From NCBI RefSeq assembly GCF_963675165.1, contig NC_087386.1, positions 4,966,169 through 5,030,168 of the forward strand: 64,000 nt of DNA, read 5' to 3'. A program made the position numbers and the translations under genes. The stretch is from Halichondria panicea. Lineage: Eukaryota > Porifera > Demospongiae > Suberitida > Halichondriidae. The first letter of the stretch is position 1; every line of letters starts with the position of its first letter. This document shows positions 1-12,100 of the stretch, piece after piece. A model generated the notes under the pieces. That model was given only the letters and a program-made list of their open reading frames with translations, had not been told where the DNA came from and ran no database searches.

Positions 1-131
1 ACTTGGAATTTCAAAGACATGTATATACTTATACAAGTAGTTTGTAAAATAATCTGTTCATATGTACACGTGGTTAACATCAAACTAATTAATAATACCA
101 AGTGACATAGTTACTATAAACCCACGGTTAC

Positions 132-194
132 CTTGCTCTCAGCCAGCTGTCGACACAGAATGATATTGACTACGTCCAAACAAGCTTCTAGCTC
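132..194 (-). other. VPS13: VPS13 copy A exon 15 (last exon in window)
   Basis: A 63-bp phase-0 exon flanked by CAG (195-197) and a GTAACC donor. It reads [20 protein letters not shown], matching the VPS13 segment just after the WSWKHIKEH motif. It continues in phase from the exon at 1293-1377. No further exon was recognised between 1 and 131. Confidence 0.8.
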
Positions 195-3100
195 CTGTTA
201 CACGAGATTAAAATAATGGTAGAAAAAGTGAACTGAATGTACTACAACGTTTTACTACTATTAAATTAAACATGAACTTTGCGAGTGCTAGCGGTGGCTT
301 CGCAGCAAAAACAAGATGATGACATCACGATCCTTACCAGATTGCACAAGTTAGATCGCAAATGTCAAAACTTCTGCTCATTCACAAAACATTGAAGTAA
401 TATACAGTATACAACATACATGTATCCTCATGCACATAGTATTTGAAAACTGTTGTGCTCAATGCCAGCAGAAAACGAGACATGAGTTAGACCATAGATA
501 GAGTAGAAGGGGATTGGAAACAGAAGTACCCTCGAAGTACCATCCGTGTATCTCTGCGGTTTTAATCGAGGCTTACTTTTAACATGAAGGCTAAACATGA
601 ATAAGTCATGAGAATTGTTTTACTGTCTGTAAAAAGTCCAAGAGCAGTTCTGCTGCTAAACATCAACTTTCATCTCATACTTGAGGCCACAGAACACTAT
701 TTAGTTAACACAGCCTTAGCAGGAACACAAGCATGAAAAAGCGCTCTGTGTACCTCTAGCTACTTCACAATCAAGATTATATTTTCTTCCTTTCCAATTG
801 ATACCTACCATCAGGGGGCATGTGATTCAGTAACGGGGGTAGCTCTGAGATGTATGCATAGGACACAATAATTTTCCCGGGATTTTGCAGGAGATACAAG
901 GATGCATGTTTCTGCAGAGCCACTACGTAGACTTCATTGTAAAAACATCACGTGAATCACTTCTGTTTCCAATCCCTCTTCTACTCTATCTATGGTTAGA
1001 CAAAAGTCGTCACACCTCACACAAATGACACCCACAACAGTAATATACATTTTTGGCAGGTTAATAAATAGAGGAATCCTACCAACAGTGGCTGTAAATA
1101 AGGAGATGGACAGTTTGAAAACACATGCTATGGATATTTTAGTTACATAAATAGAGGGGGACCAGTTTATAATGCTAGACACATTCTACTGCATGTACTC
1201 ACAAAACCACTAAGATCATGAGAGAATGCCCTCCATTATAGGTGGAGAAGGCAGAGCTCTCCACATGCAGAGTAGGCCATTGCTAAACTTACATCTAGTT
1301 CCCCCTGGAGCGTATCTGAGACCTTCTTAGCAAGCAGCTTCTCAACATACCGCTCTCTGTACCTCTTGCATCTTGCCCTGAGGGAGTGCATGAGAGGGGT
1401 GCAAGTTCACTATACATCTGAACACATGCACAGTCATACGAAGAACGTTAATTTACAGGTGCTCAAAGCTGCTATATAGCCAATAACTATAATAATTACA
1501 CATAAGCTTCAATGTATATTATAAGGCCACAGATTGACTACATGTATACAACTACATGTACAAGGAATTAGTATACTGCAGGGTTTCATTTAGGGGAATT
1601 GGCTGAATTGACTTCCATATAATTTATATGTGTGTTACTGACTTCCATAGTGGTTTCTCGCAAAACATTCTAGTAATACGGTAGATCTATGAACAGGAAA
1701 TAGGTCAGAAGCAATTGAGACGAAACCAGGAGGTCAAGAGTATGAAACCAGGAGGTCAAGAGTATGAAACCAGGAGGTCAAGAGTATGAAACCAGGAGGT
1801 CAAGAGTATGAAACCAGGAGGTCAAGAGTATGAAACCAGGAGGTCAAGAGTATGAAACCAGGAGGTCAAGAGTATGAAACCAGGAGGTCAAGAGTATGAA
1901 ACCATGCAAACACATGAACACAACACATAATTAGAAACACATATTGGCTTATGTCCTTCGGCAACCATGAGGGCGGGTAGTATGAAACCAAACACATGAA
2001 CCCCCAACCCATAATTATATTGGTCTTGTTTCCGTCTGCAACCATATGAAACCAAACACATGAACCTCCAATCCATATATTGGCTTGTTTCCTTCGGCAA
2101 CCAAGAGGGCGGGGAGTATGAAACCAAACACATGAACCTCCCAACACAAATATTGTGGGTTTTTTCCTCCTGGGGAGTATACCCACATCACTGTTAGCTC
2201 CATTGCCTGAATTTGTATTTGTACCAACACCTTGTATCAGCTGAGAGGCTTACATGTACTATAGCACAAAATTATGACATCCAGTACTATAACCAAACTT
2301 CACTAGCAAATTAACACCTAAGCATAATTTTTATATGAACAAAAGTCTAGATGATTCACAGCTGAAACTCCTCCCACCTATAGGTGTCATGTAGCCCTCC
2401 TCCCCATACTAGTCATAATTATAGGGAGAGTATACAAATGGATAGGTTTAATCGTCCTGTCATGTGCTAATTTTCACCTAAAAATTAAACTTGGTGGAAT
2501 AATTATAGATATATCAGACGTCCGATATACCTTATACATATATCAGATGTCGGATACACATATCTGACATAGGATATGATATCTGCTCAGAAAACTGGCT
2601 GTGGACAGTGTAAATTGTAATATTGACAGTGACTCATATGGCACCCCATATATAGGTACCTATATACCTATATATAATTATGTCTGGTGTTTGCACCATT
2701 GTTTAGTCTACTACCTTCCATTGTCTGCATGTGTTCAGGCCCTTGTTCCCCCTATAGCCAAGGCTACGACTACACACAGATACTATAGTCTCCATGGACA
2801 GGAAATTAGTCAGAGGCAGGTATTCCCCAACCAGGTCAAGGGTATAAAAAGGCTAACTTGCAACTCTGAAACTATACACATGCACAATCTGCTAAGGCTA
2901 AGCAAAAATGGCAAAATTAGCTGAGAGGATACAGTGCATAATACAGCAAGGGAGAGATGACAGAGTGAATGTGTACCCAGTGACCTCCTCTCTGAACCCT
3001 AACCCTAACCCTCCTTCCGTACAACAGTCGAAGGCGGCGACGCCAGTCTACTCACCTCCCTACAACTGGATCTGTCACTTGAACATCGACGACACATACG

Positions 3101-6100
3101 GTGCAACTGGCTTCAAGATCAATCTACCTCATGTCAACAACTACACCGTTGTTGTCACCGCTGCACACAACTTATGGATAGATGGTTCCTATGCCAATAA
3201 AGTCAAGTTGAAATATCCAGGAAAGGCTGAAGTAGTTGAAGCAATTGCAAAAAATTTGTATGTACCACCGGAATATAAGAACCCAAACGATACTCCGAAC
3301 TACGATTATGGCCTGATATTCTACCTGGATCATGAAAGCTGCAACGATGGATTCGGTTGGACGACTGAAATAAAAGACGAAGAACTACTTGGACGTATTG
3401 TAACCATTTGCGGGTATCCAGCCGATAAGCAGAACAGAAGTATGTGGATCACAGGAACAGATATAACGAAGGTTCACCCACTTCGTATCGAATACTTGAC
3501 CGACACAATGCCGGGGCAGAGTGGGAGCCCGATATACACCTGGTACCATGGCTGCCTGACAGTCGTTGGTGTTCACACTTACGGAGATGCCGAATACAAC
3601 TTTGGTCGACGCTTTGGGTTGCAAATGATCTCTAGATTCGTGAAAAAAATGAACTGCTTGAAAGCACTTCAATCAGTGGCATTTCCAAACGTTTATCTTC
3701 GTTGTTATAAAAGAAAAGAGTCGTTTGATGGGGAAAAAATCAATTGCCAATACCTTGAACCAGGTGATTTAGGGAAATTTTATATCTACCCCGTGTACAT
3801 GCCACCGTCCTCAGCCCACGCCGATATCCTTCCAAAATTTGTCATTGAAAGTGCAAATACTGAAGACTTGTTCCTTCGTCTGGAGATCGAGGGAATGACG
3901 CAAAATGATAAATACGTTGGGGGTGGCAAAGTGTATAGCAGTGTGTGCGAGGATAGCAAGGTCAATGAGACAGAAATGTTTTATCTGAGAAAAGAAACAA
4001 GAGAAGACGCTGTTTACTCATTTATAAGCGTGGCATACCCGACTTGCCGCATACGAGTAGACGGCAGAAATGTGAGAAGGAATGAGCCTAATGGTTCTGG
4101 AAAAGTCAACTGCCAGTACTACGCTCTAAACAAGAGCACAGGGCCGTATTTTGAAGGTTTGAAAAAAACTTACAAAAGTGCTGAAGATGAGGAACGGATT
4201 CGGATTCAGATGTTGATTAAGTGACTGTATACTACATGTACATGTGTATTCAGTATGATACTGTAGTTATACAACTTCTGTGTAGTATGCTGAAAGCATA
4301 TAAGCTTTGATATTGTCTATGTAATAATTATAGTTAGACACTGTTTAGGAAGTTTCTACATGATTTAGAAGCCCAAAGGGCTGGTTGTAGTATCCCGAAC
4401 GTAGTGAGGGTTCTACTAGCCCTGAGGATTTCTAAATCATGTGGAAACTATAGCAACCACGAGTCTCTAGCCAATCAGATTTAAATGTTCTAATCTAGTC
4501 TTTGTTACATGATTTTCTAAGTGAAGTATATGATTTTTTAAGTAAGTACATTTCTAAAAATGTCTGCTGATACCATTGTGTAGGTGAATGAATAAGCTAT
4601 AACATATCCAAAATGTTTCCATGAAAACACAAGGTAGTGGGTTTGTGGTGATTAATAAAACAGTAAACAATTGTTATAGTTGGTAATCGGTTAGGGAGAG
4701 AAAAGGCCAAAAGTTTCCGGCTAAGGTTTGGAACTCTGTCACAACATCTATAGATAGTTTGGCTATCTTATGAAAGGTTAGATGTTGCTTAAATATCTAC
4801 ACATCCTCCGCAGTGCTACTTTTTAGTGCCGTTTCGGTTAGGGAGAGATATGAAGAAGATCTCACGGCTAAGGTCCAAAAATTACACCGAGTAAGCTTGA
4901 ATAATAAAATAAATTGCCTAACTTTTGATAATGTGCAGAAATACTCTAAATCTTGAGATACATTTAAGTACAACTACTCCACCTATTTTTGTATTCTACT
5001 CTCTAGACTGGATGCACTGTAATCGAGGTTCCGGATAATCGAGGTTCTACTGTAGTAGGGATCCAGAGGAGAGTATTGTCTGATGGCCCATTCACAGAAT
5101 ACTGACATTGTTGTAGCTAAGGATACCCACAGATGTGCATGAGGAAGTTCATATAAGACCATTGGAGCGTTAATTCATGATGTGACTTTTGAATACTCCT
5201 TGTTCTTGCTATAGGACTAGAGTAATTGAACAATGAATCATAATGATTAGCAAATGATTAGCAATCAATAGTTTATAGTTACTTGTGCAATAAGGGACTC
5301 ATATCATAATAAGCACTGGCAAGGTAAATACGTAGCACTCGGCTTCGCTTCGTGCAAACAAGAGTATAATCAAGGGAGTATAAAAGAAGAGAGGGCATGC
5401 AACTCCACTATCAGCTAGTACACGTAGCTAGCAGAGTTCAAACGTGGGCGGAGGAATGTGTGCATTTGCATGAAGTGCTAAAAATATTTTTAGCATTTCA
5501 TGCACAGTCATACACATTCATCCGCCCACGTTTGAACTCTGCTCATTGGAGTTGCATGCCCTCTCTTCTTTTATACGCCCTTGGTATAATATTATCATTT
5601 GTAGCCTTGATAGTTTTGTGCATGGGAATACTTTAGTCACTTTGTGCCTTCATACAAATTATCGTTTGTGTAAATAATTGTGAATATTTGTAAACAATTG
5701 CTAATTAGTGGGGGTGGTTAGTTGCTAGGTTACCATGAAGGTGTCATGGCACCCCTGGGGTCTAGGTTACCTGTAGGAAATAGTTACAAGTGATTTCAAT
5801 CTATGGTTCACGTGAGACCGAGAAAAACATGCAAATATTCCGTTAAATTATAATAGCTGCATAGCAAAAGGTTAAATTAAATCAGGATTTCAAACAGTTA
5901 GTGTTTATATTCAGAAATTTATGTTTTTTGTTATTTACTTATTTATGTCTAGCACAGTAGTTGTAGGGGAGTACCTCGATACGAGTTAAAATACCCTTGT
6001 GCAATAAGTTTGTAGCAAAAAAGGGATGGGTGTATGTATTTTCAAGTTGCACGAGGGTACAGTGTGCAAATAATAGATTCACACATTCTGTGTAGCCTAC

Positions 6101-9100
6101 TGCGGAGGAAGAGAGTAGTACCTGCATGCAAAACTGTATCCCCATTTATTTGACAGTGCCGGAATTTGAATGCATACAAAAGTTTTTCTCCTAGCCAGGT
6201 TACCTCCCACCTCCCTATAATAATTATACGCAAATGCTAAAGTCTATTTGCATTGAGTTTGGCCCCGGAAGTTATGTGGTCAATTATGGCTTCATTTATG
6301 CTTTATGTGGTGGACAAGTGCCTGGAACTTCTACATGGAAAATGCTAACTTTTAACTGGTTGGAGGCTCTACAGCATATACGTACTAGATAGAAACGCTT
6401 TTTAACAAGGAATCCAATGGTATATGAAACTTTGAATTTCAGTGAAGGATGACAAAGTTATGACAACTTTGTGAAGGTCAAACTCAACATAAATATAGAC
6501 TTTAGTAAAGATCTATGAACAGAAAATGGGTCAGAAGCGATAGAGGCGAAACCAAGAGGTCAAGAGTATGAAACCATGCAAACACATGAACCCCCAACCA
6601 ATATATTGCCAATTTGGTCTTCTTTCCGTCTGCAACCAAGAGGGCGGGGGGTATGAAACCAAATACATGAAACTCCCCTAACCCATATATTGGTCTTCTT
6701 TCCGTCTGCAACTAAGAGTTCAAGAGTATGAAACCAAACACATGAACCTCCCAACACAAATATTGCTGGTTTTCTTTCCTCCTGAGAAGTATACCCACAT
6801 TTCTGTGGGTCACTATAATCAGCTCCATGACTGAATTTGTATACTAACACCTTCTATCAGCTGAGAGGCTTACATGTACTATAGCACTAAATTACGACAT
6901 TGAGCAAAATTTCACTAGCGACACCTAAGTATACATGAACAAAAGTCTAGATGATTCGCAGCTGAAACTTCTCCCACCTATACGAGTCACGTAGCCCCCC
7001 CCCCATACTAGTAATATAGTGAGAGTATATACAAATGGATGAGTCAATAATCGTCCTGTCCATGCATGTGCTAATTTTCACCTAATAATTAAACTTGGGG
7101 GAAAATGAACTAATATAGATATCAGACGTCGAATATGATATCTGCTCAGAAAACTTGCTGTGGACAGTGTAAATTGTAATCATATGGCACCCCATAGGTA
7201 CCTATACTATGTCTGGCGTTTGCACTATTAATTCCTTCCATTTTCTGCATGTGTTCAAGGCCTTTTTTCCCCCTAGCCAAGGTTACCCACTGATACATGA
7301 CTACCGACTATACACAGATACTATAGTCTTCATGGACAGGAAATTAGTCAGAGGCAGGTATTCCCCAACCAGGTCAGGGTATAAAAAGGCTAACTTGCAA
7401 CTCTGAAACTATACACATGCACAATCTGCTAAGGCTAAGCAAAAATGGCAGAATTAGCTGAGAAGATACAGCAAGGGAGAGATGACAGGGTGAAGGTGGA
7501 CCCAATGACCTTCCCTCCCTACAACTGGATCTGTCACTTGAACATCGACGACAAGTACGGTGCAACTGGCTTCAAGATCAATCTACCTCATGTCAACAAC
7601 TACACTGTTGTTGTCACCGCTGCACACAACTTATGGATAGATAATTCCTATCCCAACAAAGTCACGTTGAAATATCCAGGAAAGGATGAAGTAATTGAAG
7701 CAATTGCAGAAAATTTTTATATACCAAAGGAATATGACAACCCAGACGATACTCCGAACTACGATTATGGTCTGATATTCTATCTGGATCATGAAAGCTG
7801 CAACGATGGATTCGGTTGGACGACTGAAATAAAAGACGAAGAACTACTTGGACGTATTGTAACCATTTGCGGGTATCCAGGCGATAAACAGATCAGAAGT
7901 ATGTGGATCACAGGAACAGATATAACGAAGGTTCACCCACTTCGTATCGAATACTTGACCGATACATGGGCGGGGCAGAGTGGGAGCCCGATATACACCT
8001 GGTACCATGGCTACTGGACAGTCGTTGGTGTTCACACTTACGGAGGTGATGAATACAACTTTGGTCGACGCTTTGGGTTGCAAATGATCTCTAGATTCGT
8101 GAAAAAAATGAACTGCTTGAAAGCACTTCAATCAGTGGCATATCCAGACGCTTATCTTCGTTGTTATAAAAGAAAAGAGTCGTTTGATGGGGAAAAAATC
8201 AATTGCCAATACCTTGAACCAGGTGATTTAGGGAAATTTTATATCTACCCCGTGTATATGCCACCGTCCTTAGCCCACGCCGATATCCTTCCAAAATTTG
8301 TCATTGAAAGTGCAAATACTGAAGACTTGTTCCTTCGTCTGGAGATCGAGGGAATGACACAAAATGATAAATACGTTGGGGGTGGCAAAGTGTATAGCAG
8401 TGTGTGCGAGGATAGCAAGGTCAATGAGACAGAAATGTTTTATCTGAGAAAAGAAACAAGAGAAGACGCTGTTTACTCATTTATAAGCGTGGCATACCCG
8501 ACTTGCCGCATACGAGTAGATGGCAGAAATGTGAGAAGGAATGAGCCTAATGGTTCTGGAAAAGTCAACTGCCAGTACTACGCTCTAAACAAGAGCACAA
8601 AAAAGAGCACAGGGCCGTATTTTGAAGGTTTGAAAAAAGCTTACAGAAGTGCTAAAGATGAGGAACGGATTCAGATGTTGATTAAGTGACTGTATACTAC
8701 ATGTACATGTGTACATAGGTATGATACTGTAGTTATACAACTTCTGTGTAGTATGCTGAAAGCATATAATTATGTTTTTATTGCTTATAATTATAATCGT
8801 AATTTAACGAGCTGACACTAGCTATTACATGTACGCACAACAACACAAGCGTTGATTGTCTGCAGTGACGTAAGTGCCAGTGAGGATTATAACAGTCTGT
8901 CATCGGTCAAAAACCGACCAAATGGCTCAAATGACAGACCCACCATCAGCTTGAGCGGACACTATTGACGGACCAAATATGCTGAGCTGGCTAATCTAAA
9001 GAGCATGCGCACCATATAGAATATCAATTAATCTGCCACGTGTAAGAAAAGTTTAGCCAGTTATTAGTAAGGCTACTGGTACTACTGTAGCTTTTTTAGT

Positions 9101-12100
9101 GCTAGCTAGTACAAGAAGATAGTGACTACCTTCAAGCAGTGGCACTCTCAGATCTCTTTAAAGTGAATGTTGAATGACTTATTGAACTACAATAATATTA
9201 TTTTTTTGATAAGCCCAAAAAATCGATCAGCGACACAACTCGATGGTGTAGTACAGAGCTAGAAATTGAACACAATGAAAATTTTAGACCATTGGATTAA
9301 CAAACGTTTCTTACCGTTGTAATTTTTGAGTTACATGCTGACCTAGCATATAAAGTCAATGACCGATCATTTTGCAGCATGGTCTGACAAATGTCAGCTA
9401 GCAGAAAAAAATTTATAATCCTCACTGAGTGCTAAATTAGAGTACCGTATAGTGCGTATATTTGGCAAATGAAGCAATTGAAGTTTGGCAAGCCTCATCT
9501 TTATTCGACAAAATAATGGTCAAAATACGTGCCATACGGTATACAGTAGAACCTCGATTATCCGGACACCTTGGTTCCAGAAGCAGGCCGGATAAGTGAA
9601 TATGCCGGATAATCAAATAGATAAACCACGCCTTGATCCACCCACTTTATTGATGAACAGCAGTGCCACATGGTTGTCTGCGCATGCGCAAAAGAAAAGC
9701 AGGCATGTCTCCATGGTAAGAGCTGCAACGCGCATGCGCATTTTAGGGACACACCCATTTTCTGAATTATGCAATCTGATTAAAAAGAAAACTGCCAAGC
9801 CGGATAATCGAGGTTCCGGATAATCGAGGGCCGGATAATCGAGGTTCTACTGTACTAAAATAATTAATACAAACCCATTAAAAATTCAATGGGGACACCG
9901 TCTTTTTTTGCACAGTAACTGTATGAGTACTCGACATTAGCCAATTCCAAAACATTGTCAGTAGCAATACGGACTGTGTACAGTAGAACCTTGATTATCC
10001 AGACACCTTGGTTCTAGAACCAGGCCAGATAACTAAATATGCCGGAAAATCGAATGGATAAAGCACACCTTGATCCACCCACTTAATTGGTGCACGTGGG
10101 CGTCTGCGCATGTGCAGAAAATAAGCATTCCTGTCTCTATGGTAACAGTTGTAATGCTCATGCGCATATAAGAGACACGACCATTTTCTGATTAGTTGAG
10201 TTTTGACCCTATCATAGAGAAAATTGCCAAGCCGGATAATCGAGATTCTACTGTAGTAGGATCCAGAGGAGAGTATTATCTGATTGCCCATTCACAGAAT
10301 ACCGACATTGCCTTGTACTCAGGTACATTAAGGACTGGGACCAGCAATTATTGTTGATTCGCGAAAACGAAGCTCCGCCCACAATTTGTACTATCAGTAA
10401 AATGGAGTTTTGCTGCTCTAATCTTTAGCTCAAATTCCGGAGCGTAAAACCTTAGTTTAAGTGTTTACTTTTTAGTGCAGTAGTTAGTTCAAAGCTATAT
10501 ACAGGCACTACCGTTAGCGCCTAACAGTGGGATCAGCTAAAGGTGAGATTTTCTAAATAAAGTACTTTTTCAGCTTAATATTTTGCATGTAAAGGCTAAT
10601 AACTTACTTTTCATTGATCTCACTGTTAGGCGCTAACGGTAGTGCCTAGCTTTGAGTAGCTTTGCTGTAGCTTTGAACTAACTACTGCACTAAAAAGTAA
10701 ACACTTAAACTAAGGTTTTACGCTCCGGAATTTGAGCTAAAGATTAGAGCAGCAAAACTCCATTTTTACTGCACAATTGATAGTAAAAATCGTGGGCGGA
10801 GCTTCGTTTTCGCTGAATCAACAATAATTGCTGGTCCCAGTCCTTAATGTACCTGAGTAGTTAAGGGTACCCACAGATGTGCATGAGGAAGTTCATATAA
10901 GACCATTGGAGCGTTAATTCGAAAGCTCCTTGTAGAAATTGACAGGAGTGCATGAATAGTGAACAATGATTAGCAATATAATGGTTACTTGTGCAATAAG
11001 GCACTCATATCATAAGCACTGGCAAGGTAAATAGCACTCGGCTTCGCCTCGTGCAATTACATTGCTTGTTACACTTGTGCTATTAATCCTATATTATCTT
11101 AACCAACAATTAACGACGGTTGCCACACCTGTGCTCTTTGATGTGTTTCCATGACCACATCCTAGTCCTCCTCTTGACGTCCTCCTCCAACACGGCAGAA
11201 ATGGCGTACCTCCACCACGCCCTCAGGTCATCACTCACACCCCCGAGGGGCTTATACTTGAGGTACTTTTGGTTGATAGACATTCTATCAAATGACTCAA
11301 CCAGACTCATAACGTTACGATACTGCAAGAGACAAGAAATGATGCAACTAAATACATATAAGTATACATGTAACATTTATTGCTGGTAATAATATGAATC
11401 ACAGACTAACTGACCAGTGGGATAAGTCTATGCTAGTTGCTGTGTTATTATATAACTCGAGGGAACTATAACCGTAGATACTGAATGCACATTATAATCA
11501 TTACAGGGAACTATAGCTCATAGTTTCCTGTTAAACACTCTCAAGTGGGATCAGAGATTGACATGCATAAAAACAAGGCTTGAATCTGCAACAGTATCGT
11601 AGCAAAACATACAGTAAGCAGGGAAGTGTTTAATATAGAGGGCGGCTTACACTCGAAGAGCTACATGTAGCTTACCTGCTGTTTTCCTAGAGAGATGGCA
11701 ATGTGCTCTAGCACCACATTGACTAGTGCCTGAGGGATGGCCTCGTCCACCCCTGGCTTCATGGTCAGCTGCAACTTGGCCTTGGCACTGGTGGGACGCA
11801 GCACTACAGGGGGTAATGGAGGGGCAGCACAGAATTGGTGATTTGTAAAAATTCTCTTAATGGAAATTGTTGCTCTAGGATCAAAGTTGAAGTAGGGCTG
11901 TGATTATAAGGCAATTGAAAGCTATGTCTAACATCATCATCAGAGGTTCTATATAGTTAAACACAGTGTCTACGATACACACACACTTACGGAATTGCAT
12001 GTCCGATGATGTGTCATGTGACCTGGCAATCCGACTCTTAAGTGTTTCCTGGATTGCGAAATAATAGTTTTTTTAATTTATGGGACGCTCTAAATTAGTT

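Larger units (their letters stand above)
1378..2907. other. Non-coding flank of protease 1: upstream module with minisatellite
   Basis: No gene seen. From about 1690 this stretch is paralogous to 6505-7444 and 24029-24986, the regions upstream of protease genes 2 and 4, so promoter and upstream sequence were duplicated together with the genes. It contains the 22-bp minisatellite, AT-rich stretches with repeated atatcagac-type words near 2510-2580, and the TATA box at 2843. Confidence 0.7.
8690..11128. other. VPS13 intron sequence downstream of protease 2, transposon-rich
   Basis: No gene seen. Most of the span consists of elements listed separately: 8879-9427, 9544-9852, 9981-10253 and 10318-10857. 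The remainder is nearly identical to 26620-28908 in copy B, except for insertions unique to one copy. Confidence 0.65.

Noticed and set aside
1866-2230. Minus-strand frames repeating words such as SCVWFHT (also near 6560 and 24084)
   Set aside because: Products of the minisatellite and related short repeats; frames change between paralogous copies.
2995-3012. Interstitial telomere or chromosome-end signal
   Set aside because: Only three units, inside an open reading frame, with ordinary genes on both sides.
5397-5636. 79-codon open frame, identical in both blocks (also 22921-23160)
   Set aside because: It lies almost wholly inside a hairpin element; identity follows from recent duplication, not from coding constraint.
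2908-8689. Protease open frames as coding exons of VPS13
   Set aside because: They are on the opposite strand, have their own TATA boxes and complete frames, and the VPS13 exons on both sides join in phase without them.
11120-11389. Plus-strand open frames over VPS13 exon 13 (also 28900-29169)
   Set aside because: Antisense shadow of a well-supported VPS13 exon.
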